This document shows, in pieces, positions 51,379-60,854 of a DNA stretch of 64,000 nucleotides. The stretch covers positions 310,001 through 374,000 of the forward strand of contig NZ_CP062941.1 in assembly GCF_015101885.1 (NCBI RefSeq). Direction: 5' to 3'. Each line of letters begins with the position of its first letter. Within the stretch, counting starts at the first letter, position 1. The notes under the pieces were generated by a model. The model had not been told where the DNA came from. It worked only from the letters and a program-made list of their open reading frames with translations, and searched no databases. The DNA is from Massilia litorea. GTDB lineage: Bacteria; Pseudomonadota; Gammaproteobacteria; Burkholderiales; Burkholderiaceae_D. The position numbers and the translations under genes are program-made.

Positions 51379-51933
51379 ATGGGTAATCGACTCTCCAAAA
51401 TTGCCACGCGCACCGGCGACGACGGCAGCACCGGCCTCGGCGACGGCAGCCGTACCGGCAAGGACAGCGCCCGCATCCATGCCCTGGGCGAGGTGGACGA
51501 ACTCAATTCCTTCGTCGGCCTGCTGCTGTGCGAAGACATGCCGGCGGACCTGCGCGAAGAACTGGTGTCGATCCAGCACGACCTGTTCGACCTCGGCGGG
51601 GAATTGTGCATTCCCGGCTACCAGATGATCAAGGACGAGCACGTCGCACGCCTGGACGGCCTGCTCGAAAAATACAATGCCGACCTGCCGGTGTTGAAGG
51701 AATTCATCCTGCCGGCCGGCTCGCGCGCGGCCTCGACCGCCCACGTCTGCCGCACGGTCTGCCGCCGCGCCGAGCGCGCCATCGTCGCGTTATCGAAGGA
51801 AGACACGATCAACCCGCAGCCGCGCCAGTACGTGAACCGCCTGTCGGACCTGATGTTCGTGCTGGCGCGCGTGCTGAACCGTTTTGCAGGCGGCAGCGAT
51901 GTGCTCTGGAACCACGAGCGCCGGCGCGGCTGA
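51379..51933 (+). CDS. PduO-type ATP:cob(I)alamin adenosyltransferase
   Basis: 184 residues. Family start MGNRLSKIATRTGDDGSTGLG, ALGEVDELNSF, then the C-terminal active motif VCRTVCRRAERAIVAL and VNRLSDLMFVLARVLN. It makes adenosylcobalamin. No cobalamin pathway or B12 enzyme gene is adjacent. ATG 51379 with AGGGG about 10 nt upstream. Confidence 0.94.
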   Translation: MGNRLSKIATRTGDDGSTGLGDGSRTGKDSARIHALGEVDELNSFVGLLLCEDMPADLREELVSIQHDLFDLGGELCIPGYQMIKDEHVARLDGLLEKYNADLPVLKEFILPAGSRAASTAHVCRTVCRRAERAIVALSKEDTINPQPRQYVNRLSDLMFVLARVLNRFAGGSDVLWNHERRRG

Positions 51934-51942
51934 AGGGTGACG

Positions 51943-52986
51943 ATGACGGGTAGTACGCTGTTCGACGTCCGTTTCTACACGGCCGGGTCCAAATGGCCGA
52001 CCAACCCCTTCCGCCTGCGCGGCAAGGGAACGCTCGAGGTGCAGGACGATTTCCTGATCATCCGCGGAACCAGCCAGCGCTCGTTCCGCATGCCGAAGCG
52101 CGAGGAGCATCGCCTGCGCCGCGTCGACATCGTCAACGCCTGGGCCAGCGGCCAGGACGTCCGGTTCGACGAGCTCGGCGTGAAGGGCGACAGGACGATC
52201 GGCTTCAGTGTCGCGGACCGCGAGACGGCCGCGCGCATCGTCGCCCTGCTCCCCACGCGCCAGACCGAGCAATTCGTGCAGGAGCACGAGGAAAACGAGG
52301 TCTTCCACGACCGCATCGACTACTGGAGCCCGTCGACGCCCGTGATCTGGGGCCTGCTCGCGGCGAACATCGGCATTTTCGCATTGATGTGGCTGGCGCG
52401 CCAGAAATACCAGGCGGCGCTCGAGGGACCACTGCGCCAGCTGTTCGCGCTGAACCCGACCGTCTCGGCCATCCTGCACGCCCAGCAGCTGGTGGAATGG
52501 GGCTCGAACGTCGGACGCCTGACGCGCGGCGGCCAATGGTGGCGCCTGGTCAGCTCGATGTTCCTGCACGGGAGTATCTGGCACCTGGGCTTCAACATGC
52601 TGGCGCTGTGGCAGGTCGGCAGGCTCACCGAACGGATCTTCGGCAGCCCCCGTTTCGTGGCCCTGTATTTCCTGGCCGGCGTGTCGGGCAGCCTGGCCAG
52701 CGTGCTGTGGAATCCGCACGTGAACAGCGTCGGCGCCTCGGGCGCGATCTTTGGCGTCATCGGCGGCCTGCTCGCCTTCCTCGGCCGTCCGAACAGCGGC
52801 GTGCCACCGACCGTCGTGTCCGAACTGCGTTCGTCGCTGGTACCGTTTTTACTGTTCAGTTTATGGATGGGCTTCGTGTATCCGCATACCGATAACGCGG
52901 CGCACATCGGCGGCCTGGTCGGCGGCTGGCTGGCGGGACATTTGCTGGCACGCTCGATTCATTTGCCGGAGCAGCAGCGGGCCTGA
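51943..52986 (+). CDS. Rhomboid family intramembrane serine protease with N-terminal cytoplasmic domain
   Basis: 347 residues. A soluble N-terminal domain (about 1-125) with a PH-like look, then six membrane helices. Rhomboid motifs: SSMFLHGSIWHLGFNM (helix 2 His and Asn), catalytic Ser in GASGAIFG (about residue 266) and His in NAAHIGGLVGG (about 320). The substrate is unknown. ATG 51943 has AAGGG 5 nt upstream; GTG 51937 is an alternative. It is separated by only 9 nt from the adenosyltransferase gene. Confidence 0.9.
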   Translation: MTGSTLFDVRFYTAGSKWPTNPFRLRGKGTLEVQDDFLIIRGTSQRSFRMPKREEHRLRRVDIVNAWASGQDVRFDELGVKGDRTIGFSVADRETAARIVALLPTRQTEQFVQEHEENEVFHDRIDYWSPSTPVIWGLLAANIGIFALMWLARQKYQAALEGPLRQLFALNPTVSAILHAQQLVEWGSNVGRLTRGGQWWRLVSSMFLHGSIWHLGFNMLALWQVGRLTERIFGSPRFVALYFLAGVSGSLASVLWNPHVNSVGASGAIFGVIGGLLAFLGRPNSGVPPTVVSELRSSLVPFLLFSLWMGFVYPHTDNAAHIGGLVGGWLAGHLLARSIHLPEQQRA

Positions 52987-53016
52987 ACGGGGCGGCTTTG
53001 CCAACCAATAAGAGCG

Positions 53017-53048
53017 AAAAAAAAGAGCAGGCAAGCCCGCTCTTTTTT
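53017..53048. terminator. Bidirectional rho-independent terminator
   Basis: Stem AAAAGAGC.GGC/GCC.GCTCTTTT with one mismatch and a 2-nt loop, flanked by A and T runs. Serves rhomboid (+) and the PEP-CTERM gene (-). Confidence 0.85.
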
Positions 53049-53075
53049 CATTACGACAAAACCGACATCACCCGA

Positions 53076-53933
53076 TTACACCTTGCTGGCGCGCTTGCGG
53101 GTGGCGAATCCGGCACCCAGCATGGCGATGCCGAACAGGGCCAGCGAACCTGGCTCCGGCACTTCCGCCAGCTTGAGTTGACCGTTTCCGCCAATGAAGA
53201 AGTACTGGCCAGGCGAATTCGCGTAAGCCGTACCGTTGCAGCCCGCACCCGTGAAGCCCGAGTACTGGCAAGCCACTTCGTTGACCAGCGTGGAAGTCGG
53301 ATTGGCAATCGTGTTCGCGTTGGTGAAGGCGAAGGCCATGATCGACTCGGTCGACAGGTCCTGGCCGTTTTCACGGAAGAAGTAGCCCGCATCCAGCGCA
53401 CCGGCCTCGGCCCGTGCAAGCACGGTCACCTGGCCGTTATTGGTCGGCGAACCGCTGGCATCGACCAGGCCGCCGCCGCCCGCCATCACGCTGAACTCGG
53501 CGATCAGGTTGCCCTGGTCGGCGCCGTAGATCCCGGCCGTCGTGCCGTACTGGTTGGTGGTGTTCTGGTAGATGCGGATGGTGCCGCCGCTGAAGGTGAA
53601 GGCGCCACCGAAGCTACCGGTGCCGGTCGCCTGGAAGGTTGCGCTGATGTTGCCACCTGGGTAGTTCACTGGGAACAGCTGGTTGTTACTGTCGGCCTGG
53701 ACGATATTGAACACCCCATGCTCGGAGAACGAGAAGCTGGAGCCACCGGACGGGTTGATCTGGATGAAGGCATTGCCGTTCACGTCCAGGTATTCGTTGA
53801 TGGTCTGCCCGCTGGCGAAGCCGCCGCCGGTCGGATTGAATACCCAGTCGTTCAGGACGGTGGCGGCGTTGGCGCCCCCAGCCATGGTCATTGCAACAGC
53901 GGTAGCACAAGCCAGTTTCTTCAGAAATTTCAT
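53076..53933 (-). CDS. PEP-CTERM sorting-domain exported protein
   Basis: 285 residues. Signal peptide about 1-23 (KKLACATAVAMTMAGGANA), a beta-rich Gly/Asn/Thr domain (about 24-255) with two C-terminal cysteines (ACQYSG, GAGCNG), and a textbook PEP-CTERM tail: VPEPGSLALFGIAMLGAG then basic RKRASKV. Such proteins are processed by exosortase and sent to the surface or EPS. No exosortase gene lies in the window. ATG 53933 has GAGGAT 8 nt upstream. A sigma-54-like promoter lies about 50 nt upstream. Confidence 0.92.
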   Translation of the reverse strand: MKFLKKLACATAVAMTMAGGANAATVLNDWVFNPTGGGFASGQTINEYLDVNGNAFIQINPSGGSSFSFSEHGVFNIVQADSNNQLFPVNYPGGNISATFQATGTGSFGGAFTFSGGTIRIYQNTTNQYGTTAGIYGADQGNLIAEFSVMAGGGGLVDASGSPTNNGQVTVLARAEAGALDAGYFFRENGQDLSTESIMAFAFTNANTIANPTSTLVNEVACQYSGFTGAGCNGTAYANSPGQYFFIGGNGQLKLAEVPEPGSLALFGIAMLGAGFATRKRASKV

Positions 53934-53981
53934 GATCGTCATCCTCATCGGTGGTTGATAGGCAGACAGCACTTCAGTACT

Positions 53982-53997
53982 AGCATCAGCCGTGCCA
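53982..53997 (-). promoter_or_regulatory. Sigma-54-like (-24/-12) promoter of the PEP-CTERM gene
   Basis: On the minus strand CTGGCACGGCTGATGCTA matches the sigma-54 consensus TGGCACG-N4-TTGCW with GG and GC exactly 10 nt apart and one main mismatch (ATGC for TTGC). It implies a start near 53971 and a leader of about 38 nt. PEP-CTERM genes in several bacteria are controlled by the PrsK/PrsR sigma-54 pair. Confidence 0.6.
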
Positions 53998-54039
53998 GCG
54001 TATTGACGACCTTACAGATCAATGACTTACGTTTTTTTG

Positions 54040-54275
54040 TTAACTCATCAATAAGAAAAATGTAAAGAAAACCGACGCTTCTCGCGCGAAATTTTTCATT
54101 CCTTCAGGCAGCAATACGCCTCCTGCCTGTACCGTTTTCAGCCCGCCACAGCGACATTCGAAAATTTCGATTGTATGTCCGCAAATATTCCGTTTTTCAG
54201 CCCCGCTTTCGTTCCGCATAATGCATTCATCGCATCGAAACACGACGAGAGCCAGGAGGCGAACGCTGTCCTGAA
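54040..54275 (-). CDS. Doubtful small Cys-rich protein
   Basis: The frame reads FRCDECIMRNESGAEK, then NICGHTIEIFECRCGG, a CxxC...CGH...CxC pattern like a small zinc ribbon, then a hydrophobic tail. No clear start with a ribosome site was found; the coordinate given is approximate. Third codon positions are not G+C-biased, unlike every accepted gene here. Either a recently acquired gene or chance. Confidence 0.22.
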
Positions 54276-54344
54276 GCTTCGAAGCATTCGATGATCTCAA
54301 CAGCGATGCCGGCCGGTCGCCCACGGTAGAAGGAGGAACGAACG

Positions 54345-54608
54345 ATGTATTTGATTTCCCTGGGGGCCGGCATCCTGGCCGGCCTGCTCTACGGCCTGAT
54401 CAACGTGCGTTCGCCGGCGCCGCCGGCCATCGCCCTGATCGGTTTGCTGGGCATGCTGGTCGGCGAGCAGATCGTGCCGGTGGCCAAACGCGTGATCGAC
54501 GGCGCACCGCTCACGAAAGCCTGGTTCGCCAGCGAATGCAAGCCGAAGATCACCGGCATCCAGCACGATGCCAAAAAAGAAGCCGCCGGCGATTCCCGCC
54601 ACGGCTAA
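54345..54608 (+). CDS. XapX domain (DUF1427) small membrane protein
   Basis: 87 residues with two membrane helices (about 2-20 and 28-46) and the XapX signature RSPAPPAIALIGLLGMLVGEQ, then a short cytoplasmic tail. GAAGGAGG ribosome site. Function unknown. It is 29 nt upstream of the isochorismatase-like gene, a pairing worth noting. Confidence 0.88.
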   Translation: MYLISLGAGILAGLLYGLINVRSPAPPAIALIGLLGMLVGEQIVPVAKRVIDGAPLTKAWFASECKPKITGIQHDAKKEAAGDSRHG

Positions 54609-54637
54609 CCTGCACTGATGACGACAAGGAGCACAGC

Positions 54638-55330
54638 ATGAACAACCCGAAACTCGAAGTCCTGACCCCACACAACTCGCAACTGATCATCATCGACCAC
54701 CAGCCGCAGATGGCCTTCGGTGTGCAATCGATCGACCGCCAGACCCTGAAAAACAACGTGGTCGGCCTGGCCAAGGCGGCCAGGGCTTTCGGTATCCCGA
54801 CCGTGATCACCACGGTGGAGAGCGACTCGTTTTCGGGCCGCACCTATCCGGAAATCCTGGACGTGTTCCCGGACCACCCGATCCTCGAGCGCACCTCGAT
54901 GAATTCCTGGGACGACCAGAAAGTACGGGACGCGCTGGCGGCAAACGGCCGCAAGAAGATCATCGTGGCCGGCCTCTGGACCGAAGTGTGCAACACCACC
55001 TTTGCCCTGTCGGCCATGCTGGAGGGCGAGTACGAGATCTACATGGTGGCCGACGCATCGGGCGGCACCTCGAAGGACGCCCACGATTTCGCAATGCAGC
55101 GCATGGTGCAGGCCGGCGTGGTCCCGGTGACCTGGCAGCAGGTGCTGCTCGAGTGGCAGCGCGACTGGAAGAACCGCGACACCTACGATGCCGTGATGAA
55201 GATCGTCACCGAGCACTCGGGCGCCTACGGCATGGGTGTCGACTATGCTTACACGATGGTGCACAAGGCTGCCGCCCGCAACCAGGGAAATAACGCAGTG
55301 CTGGCGCCCGTCCCCGCGCCGGTCCGCTGA
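54638..55330 (+). CDS. Isochorismatase-superfamily hydrolase (YcaC-like)
   Basis: 230 residues. Catalytic triad pattern: Asp in LIIIDHQPQM, Lys in the mid region, and Cys in VAGLWTEVCNTTFALSAM, followed by VADASGGTSKDAHD. Resembles the YcaC group of cysteine hydrolases, of unknown substrate. ATG 54638 has AAGGAG 6 nt upstream. Likely one transcript with XapX and the amidohydrolase. Confidence 0.87.
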   Translation: MNNPKLEVLTPHNSQLIIIDHQPQMAFGVQSIDRQTLKNNVVGLAKAARAFGIPTVITTVESDSFSGRTYPEILDVFPDHPILERTSMNSWDDQKVRDALAANGRKKIIVAGLWTEVCNTTFALSAMLEGEYEIYMVADASGGTSKDAHDFAMQRMVQAGVVPVTWQQVLLEWQRDWKNRDTYDAVMKIVTEHSGAYGMGVDYAYTMVHKAAARNQGNNAVLAPVPAPVR

Positions 55331-55346
55331 AGCGCGCCACCCACTC

Positions 55347-55372
55347 ACCCGGTCCGCCGCCGCGGACCGGGT
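55347..55372. terminator. Strong intercistronic hairpin
   Basis: Perfect 11-bp arms ACCCGGTCCGC and GCGGACCGGGT with a 4-nt loop, between the hydrolase stop and the amidohydrolase start. No U tract, so it may attenuate or protect mRNA rather than terminate. Confidence 0.45.
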
Positions 55373-55394
55373 CCACCATCCACGGAGCAGAACC

Positions 55395-57266
55395 ATGAAC
55401 GCACAGTCCACCCAGGCCGCAGCGCCCCTCATCCTCATCAACGGCAACTTCGCCACCCTCGACCGTGCGCGGCCGCAGGCGAGCGCCGTGGCGATGCAGG
55501 ACGGCCGCTTCCTCGCCGTCGGCGACATCGAACACGTGATGCGCTACCGCGAATCGGGCAGCCAGGTCATCGACCTGAACGGGCGCACCGCGATTCCCGG
55601 CCTGAACGACTCGCACATTCACCTGATCCGCGGTGGACTGAACTACAACCTGGAACTGCGCTGGGAAGGCGTACCCTCCCTTGGCGACGCGCTGCGCATG
55701 CTGAAGGAGCAGGCCGAGCGCACCCCGCATCCGCAATGGGTGCGCGTGGTGGGCGGCTGGAGCGAATTCCAGTTCGCCGAACGCCGCATGCCGACGCTCG
55801 AGGAAATCAACGCCGCCGCGCCCGATACCCCTGTCTTCATCCTGCACCTGTACGACCGCGCCCTGCTCAACCGCGCCGCCCTGCGCGCCGTCGGCTATAC
55901 GAAAGACACGCCGAACCCGCCGGGCGGCGAGATCCAGCGCGACGCCCTGGGGAACCCGACCGGCATGCTGATCGCGCGTCCGAACGCAATGATCCTGTAT
56001 GCGACCCTGGCCAAGGGCCCGACCCTGCCCATCGACCTGCAGGTGAATTCCACCCGCCAGTTCATGCGCGAACTGAACCGCCTCGGCCTGACGAGCGCGA
56101 TCGACGCCGGCGGCGGCTTCCAGAACTACCCGGACGATTACGCCGTCATCGAAGAACTCGACCGGAATAAACAGCTGACCATCCGCGTCGCCTACAACCT
56201 CTTCACCCAGAACAAGGGACGGGAACTGGAAGACTTCCAGCGCTGGACCGGCATGGTGAAACCGGGCGAAGGCAGCGATTACTACCGCCACAATGGCGCC
56301 GGCGAGATGCTGGTGTTCTCGGCCGCCGACTTCGAGGATTTTCTCGAACCGCGTCCGGAACTGGCGGCCGGCATGGAAGACGAACTGGAAAAAGTGGTGC
56401 GCCACCTGGTCGAGAACCGCTGGCCGTTCCGCCTGCATGCGACCTACGACGAATCGATCACGCGCATGCTCGACGTCTTCGAGAAGGTGAATCGCGAGAT
56501 CCCCTTCAATGGCCTGCACTGGATGTTCGATCACTGCGAGACCATCAGCGAGCGCAATATCGAACGCGTCAAGGCGCTCGGCGGCGGCATCGCCATCCAG
56601 CACCGCATGGCCTTCCAGGGCGAGTATTTCGTCGACCGCTACGGCAGGCAGGCCGCGAGTGCGACGCCGCCGGTCAGGCAGATGCTGGCGAGCGGCGTGC
56701 CGGTGGGCGCCGGCACCGACGCCACCCGCGTGGCCAGCTACAACCCCTGGACCGCGCTGTACTGGCTGGTATCCGGGCGCACCGTGGGCGGCCTGCCGCT
56801 GTACGGAGACAAGGGCCTGCTCGACCGCAGCGTCGCCCTTGAACTGTGGACCTCGGGCAGCGCCTGGTTCTCGAACGAGCAGGGCCGCAAGGGCAGGATC
56901 CAGGAAGGCATGCTGGCCGATCTCGCCGTACTGTCGCAGGACTTTTTCACGGTGGACGACGAGACCATCAAATCGATCGAATCGGTGCTGACGGTGGTGG
57001 GCGGGAATGTGGTGTACGGCGCCGCCGAGTTCACAAGCCTGGGGCCGCCGCCGATTCCGGTGCTGCCGGAGTGGTCGCCGGCGCGATCGGTGCCGGGACA
57101 CTGGCGCAAGGCAGCCCCGCAAGCGCAAGCCGCCCTGCCCCACCAGTGCAGCGGCCCTTGCGGCGTCCACGCCCATCGCCACGACCGGGCCCGCAAGTCG
57201 ACCGTTCCCGTGTCGGACTTCGGCGGCTTCTGGGGTGCCTTCGGCTGCAGCTGCTTCGCGTTCTGA
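55395..57266 (+). CDS. Amidohydrolase family 3 protein (YtcJ-like) with Cys/His-rich tail
   Basis: 623 residues. N-terminal beta domain, then a metal-dependent barrel with IPGLNDSHIHLIRGG (metal HxH), RLHATYDE, MFDHCETIS and GAGTDATRV (metal Asp). The barrel ends by about 550. The extra tail holds HQCSGPCGVHAHRHDR and ends FGGFWGAFGCSCFAF, an unusual Cys/His and aromatic run. No signal peptide. Substrate unknown; exo-type amidases and N-substituted formamide deformylases are relatives. Confidence 0.88.
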   Translation: MNAQSTQAAAPLILINGNFATLDRARPQASAVAMQDGRFLAVGDIEHVMRYRESGSQVIDLNGRTAIPGLNDSHIHLIRGGLNYNLELRWEGVPSLGDALRMLKEQAERTPHPQWVRVVGGWSEFQFAERRMPTLEEINAAAPDTPVFILHLYDRALLNRAALRAVGYTKDTPNPPGGEIQRDALGNPTGMLIARPNAMILYATLAKGPTLPIDLQVNSTRQFMRELNRLGLTSAIDAGGGFQNYPDDYAVIEELDRNKQLTIRVAYNLFTQNKGRELEDFQRWTGMVKPGEGSDYYRHNGAGEMLVFSAADFEDFLEPRPELAAGMEDELEKVVRHLVENRWPFRLHATYDESITRMLDVFEKVNREIPFNGLHWMFDHCETISERNIERVKALGGGIAIQHRMAFQGEYFVDRYGRQAASATPPVRQMLASGVPVGAGTDATRVASYNPWTALYWLVSGRTVGGLPLYGDKGLLDRSVALELWTSGSAWFSNEQGRKGRIQEGMLADLAVLSQDFFTVDDETIKSIESVLTVVGGNVVYGAAEFTSLGPPPIPVLPEWSPARSVPGHWRKAAPQAQAALPHQCSGPCGVHAHRHDRARKSTVPVSDFGGFWGAFGCSCFAF

Positions 57267-57268
57267 TC

Positions 57269-57945
57269 ATGAAGAGCGCACAATTCCAACGGTTGCAAGG
57301 CGTCGGCATGGGCTTCCTGGCGGGCTATGTCGACACCCTCGGCTTCATCGCCCTGTTCGGCCTGTTTACCGCCCACGTCACCGGCAACTTCGTCCTGATC
57401 GCGGCGGCCCTGGCCGATCCGGCGCAGACGCCCTCGCTGCTGAAACTGCTCGCCTTCCCCGCCTTTATTATCGGCGTGGCGGTTGCCCGGCTGCTGGTGG
57501 CCGGCTGCGAGCGGCGCGGCACCTCCGCCGTCAAACCGGTCTACCTGCTGCAGCTGGTGCTGCTGGTCGGCTTCATGGTATGCGGCATGCTGGCCGAGCC
57601 GGTTGGCCGCAAGGTCGCGCCGCTGGCCTTCGCCGCCGGCCTGTTGGGCGCGGCCGCGATGGGCGCGCACAGCGCGGCCAGCAAACTGCTGCTGACCAAT
57701 CTGGCCCCGACCTCGATGATGACCGGGAACGTCACCCAGCTCGTAATCGACACCGTCGACCGCCTGCGGGGCGCGGCCGACGCGGCAACCAGGGCGCGCT
57801 GCGCCAAGTTCTTCTGGCCGGTGCTCGCCTTTGCCCTGGGCTGCGCGGCGGCGGCCTTCGCCTTTCGCGCGTTCGGCTTCGTCGCACTCGGGGTGCCGGT
57901 GGCGATCCTGTGCTGGCACTTGTCGTTGAACGAACCGGAGGAAAA

Positions 57946-57949
<4 letters not shown>
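57269..57949 (+). CDS. YoaK family membrane protein (DUF1275)
   Basis: 226 residues, six to seven helices, with family signatures GFLAGYVDTLGFIALFGLFTAHVTGN (cited in part) and TSMMTGNVTQL. Function unknown. It starts 2 nt after the amidohydrolase and overlaps the next gene by 4 nt (ATGA), so all are probably co-transcribed. Confidence 0.9.
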
Positions 57950-58533
<584 letters not shown>

Positions 58534-58539
<6 letters not shown>

Positions 58540-59415
58540 CCTGGACGGCCGCAGCGCCAGGGCGACCCCGGCGAACGTCAGGGTCATCGCCACGAACTCT
58601 TTCGTGCCGAGCGCTTCGCCAAGGCTGAAGGCGGCCGCCAGCACGCCGACCACCGGGGTCAACAGGGTGGCAATGGAGGCCAGGGCGGGCGGCAGACGGC
58701 GCAGGGCCGCGAACCAGGTGACGTAGCACAGGCCCATCGGCACCAGCGTCATGTACACCATGACCGCCAATCCCTTGCCGCTCAGCGCATGCGGATCCGG
58801 ATGCTCGACCAGCAGGCCGAACAGGACCATGGGCAGGCAGCCCAGTGCAAGCTGCCATGCGACCGCGGCCAGCGGCGCAATCGGAAGCGGCTTGAGGACG
58901 ATGGTCCCCAATGCAAACAGCAAGGCCGCGCCCAGCGCGAACAGCACGCCAGGATGCTGATCCGACCGGATGCCGCTCTCCGCGCCTGCGAACAGCAAGG
59001 CAATCCCCGACAGGCAGAGCACCAGCCCGGCCAGGCTCGCGGCAGCCGGCCTCTTGCCAAGCACCGGCCAGGCCAGCAAGGTCGCCCAGACCGGCATCGT
59101 ATAGACCAGCAGCGCGCCCTGCCCTGCAGTGAGCCAGCGGATGGACAGCGTCGCGAATCCCATCCAGGCAAAGATGTTGAGGAAGGCGGCCAGCGCCAGT
59201 TTGCCCCACAGGGCACGCGGCACCCTCAGGCTTTGGCCTGCCTTGAAGGCGACCAGGGCGATCAGGAGCGCGGCGCACAGTCCCGCGCTTCCACGGGCGA
59301 ACAGGGGCGGCCACTCCTTCAGCAGGAACTTCATCGCCGGCCAGTTCAGGCCCCATCCGACTGAGGTCACGAGCAGGCACAGCAGGCCGATGGAGCGTGC
59401 GTTCGAAGTGGTCAC
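58534..59415 (-). CDS. EamA/DMT-superfamily exporter
   Basis: 293 residues with ten helices in two EamA repeats (about 10-140 and 155-285); TSVGWGLNWPAMKFLL and AWMGFATLSIRWLTAGQGALLVYTMPVW-type motifs are typical. Substrate unknown (metabolite or drug efflux). GTG 59415 gives the usual length; a TTG at 59478 would add 21 residues. It converges on and overlaps the TMEM175 gene. Confidence 0.87.
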
Positions 59416-59602
59416 GGCAGGCGGCTCATCCGATGATCGAAAGCCAGATCTTACTCCTGGCTCTTTGATACAAGTCAATCTGCTCGGAAACCTTGTTATG
59501 ACATAAATGTTATCAGTTAAATAATGATGACGATGGGTGGCGGCTCAGTACGCTGCTGTCTGCGACGTTGGGCCGCACCCCCAAGACGAATACGGAGTCT
59601 TT

Positions 59603-60685
59603 ATGTCATCTCTGAAACTTGCAATCATGCCGGCCCTGCTGACCGTGGCACTCGGCGCGTCGGCCGCTGCCAATGCGGAAGTGAAATATACGCTCACCCA
59701 CCTGAAGCCCAGCTGCGACGGGAGCGTGATCCCGATTGCCATGAACAACCGGGGCCAGGTGCTTGCGTCCGTCTATCCCGTCGCTTCACCCAGAAGCTCC
59801 CGCCCTGTGATGTGGAGTGCCGGCGTGCCACGCGACCTCAACATCGGTGAGGCGGGCGAACTGATCCCGGTCGCCATCAACGATGCAGGTACCGTCGCCC
59901 TGAACCGTGCCAGCGACGGGGCCGCTTTCCTCGTCCAGGCGGCGCGGTCCTTGCACATGCTCGGGCGCGTGATGGCAACCCAGCCGAATACGCGCGTCAC
60001 CGCCATCAACCGCTATAACCAGGTTGCGGGCTATTTCGAAGACCTCAATGTCCGGGTGGACCAGCCGGAAAACACCCCGAGCTATTCGTTCGCCGGCGCG
60101 GCGCGCAACGAAAAGATCATCAGCGGGCTGCCGGCTTCCAGCAATGCGACCTCCATCAACGACGCAGGCCAGGTCGTGGGTTACATGAACATCGCCGCCG
60201 ACCAGTTTCGCACCGTCAACCATACCTTCCTGTACGCGAACGGCCGCGTGACCGACCTGGGCTCCCTGAACGGTGCGCAGGGCAGCAGCGTCCCCGCAAA
60301 GATCAACAACCACGGCGTGGTGGTCGGCTACTCGACCGTGAAGGACAAGTACGGCACCAATGCCTTCGCCTGGGCCGGCGGACAGATGTACGACCTCGGT
60401 GCGCTGGTCTCGTGGGGAACCAGCGCGGCGAAAGACGTCAACGACGCCGGCGACGTGGTCGGGACCAGCCAGGCGATGCACACCGGCGCCCCAAGCCTGA
60501 ATGCCGCCTTCATCCGTCCCCGCACCGGCGTCATGCAGGACCTGAACACGCTGATCGACCCGGCTTCCGGCTGGTACCTGGCGGAAGCGGTCGCCATCAA
60601 CGCCAGGGGGCAGATCCTGGTTCGTGGCTACAAGCGCGAACGGAACGAGTGGCAGTCGGGCGCGGTCCTGCTGACGCCGCGCTGA
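59603..60685 (+). CDS. Exported HAF-repeat protein
   Basis: 360 residues. Signal peptide about 1-26 (LLTVALGASAAANA), then repeats of the extracellular HAF type: 'AF.Y..G...DLG.L.G..S.A..IN..G.VVG', as in TFLYANGRVTDLGSLNGAQG and AFAWAGGQMYDLGALVSWG. Predicted beta-propeller-like surface or periplasmic protein, function unknown. ATG 59603 has GGAG 6 nt upstream. Single gene followed by a hairpin. Confidence 0.85.
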   Translation: MSSLKLAIMPALLTVALGASAAANAEVKYTLTHLKPSCDGSVIPIAMNNRGQVLASVYPVASPRSSRPVMWSAGVPRDLNIGEAGELIPVAINDAGTVALNRASDGAAFLVQAARSLHMLGRVMATQPNTRVTAINRYNQVAGYFEDLNVRVDQPENTPSYSFAGAARNEKIISGLPASSNATSINDAGQVVGYMNIAADQFRTVNHTFLYANGRVTDLGSLNGAQGSSVPAKINNHGVVVGYSTVKDKYGTNAFAWAGGQMYDLGALVSWGTSAAKDVNDAGDVVGTSQAMHTGAPSLNAAFIRPRTGVMQDLNTLIDPASGWYLAEAVAINARGQILVRGYKRERNEWQSGAVLLTPR

Positions 60686-60732
60686 TTGACGCCCATGGGC
60701 AGCCTGGCCGGCAGCAACCTCGACCGGACACC

Positions 60733-60762
60733 GCAGCGGTCACAGGCAAGGGTGACCGCTGC
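60733..60762. terminator. Hairpin after the HAF-repeat gene
   Basis: Perfect 11-bp arms GCAGCGGTCAC and GTGACCGCTGC with an 8-nt loop, 48 bp after the stop. No U tract. A second, weaker hairpin (GGGGAA/TTCCCC) follows at about 60768-60788. Confidence 0.45.
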
Positions 60763-60854
60763 AAACGGGGAAATCGCATGGTTCCCCGGTCGTCGCTACC
60801 GCGCAGCTGCCTGTGATCGTGGCGGCACTGCCGGCAGGCCGATGTCTGCCTGTC

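Larger units (their letters stand above)
53934..54344. other. 411-bp gap between the PEP-CTERM and XapX genes
   Basis: A+T-rich compared with the rest of the window. Holds the sigma-54-like promoter (53982-53997). Its middle (about 54040-54280, minus strand) keeps an open frame with Cys/His motifs but atypical codon use, listed as doubtful. The XapX ribosome site GAAGGAGG is at the right end. Confidence 0.55.
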
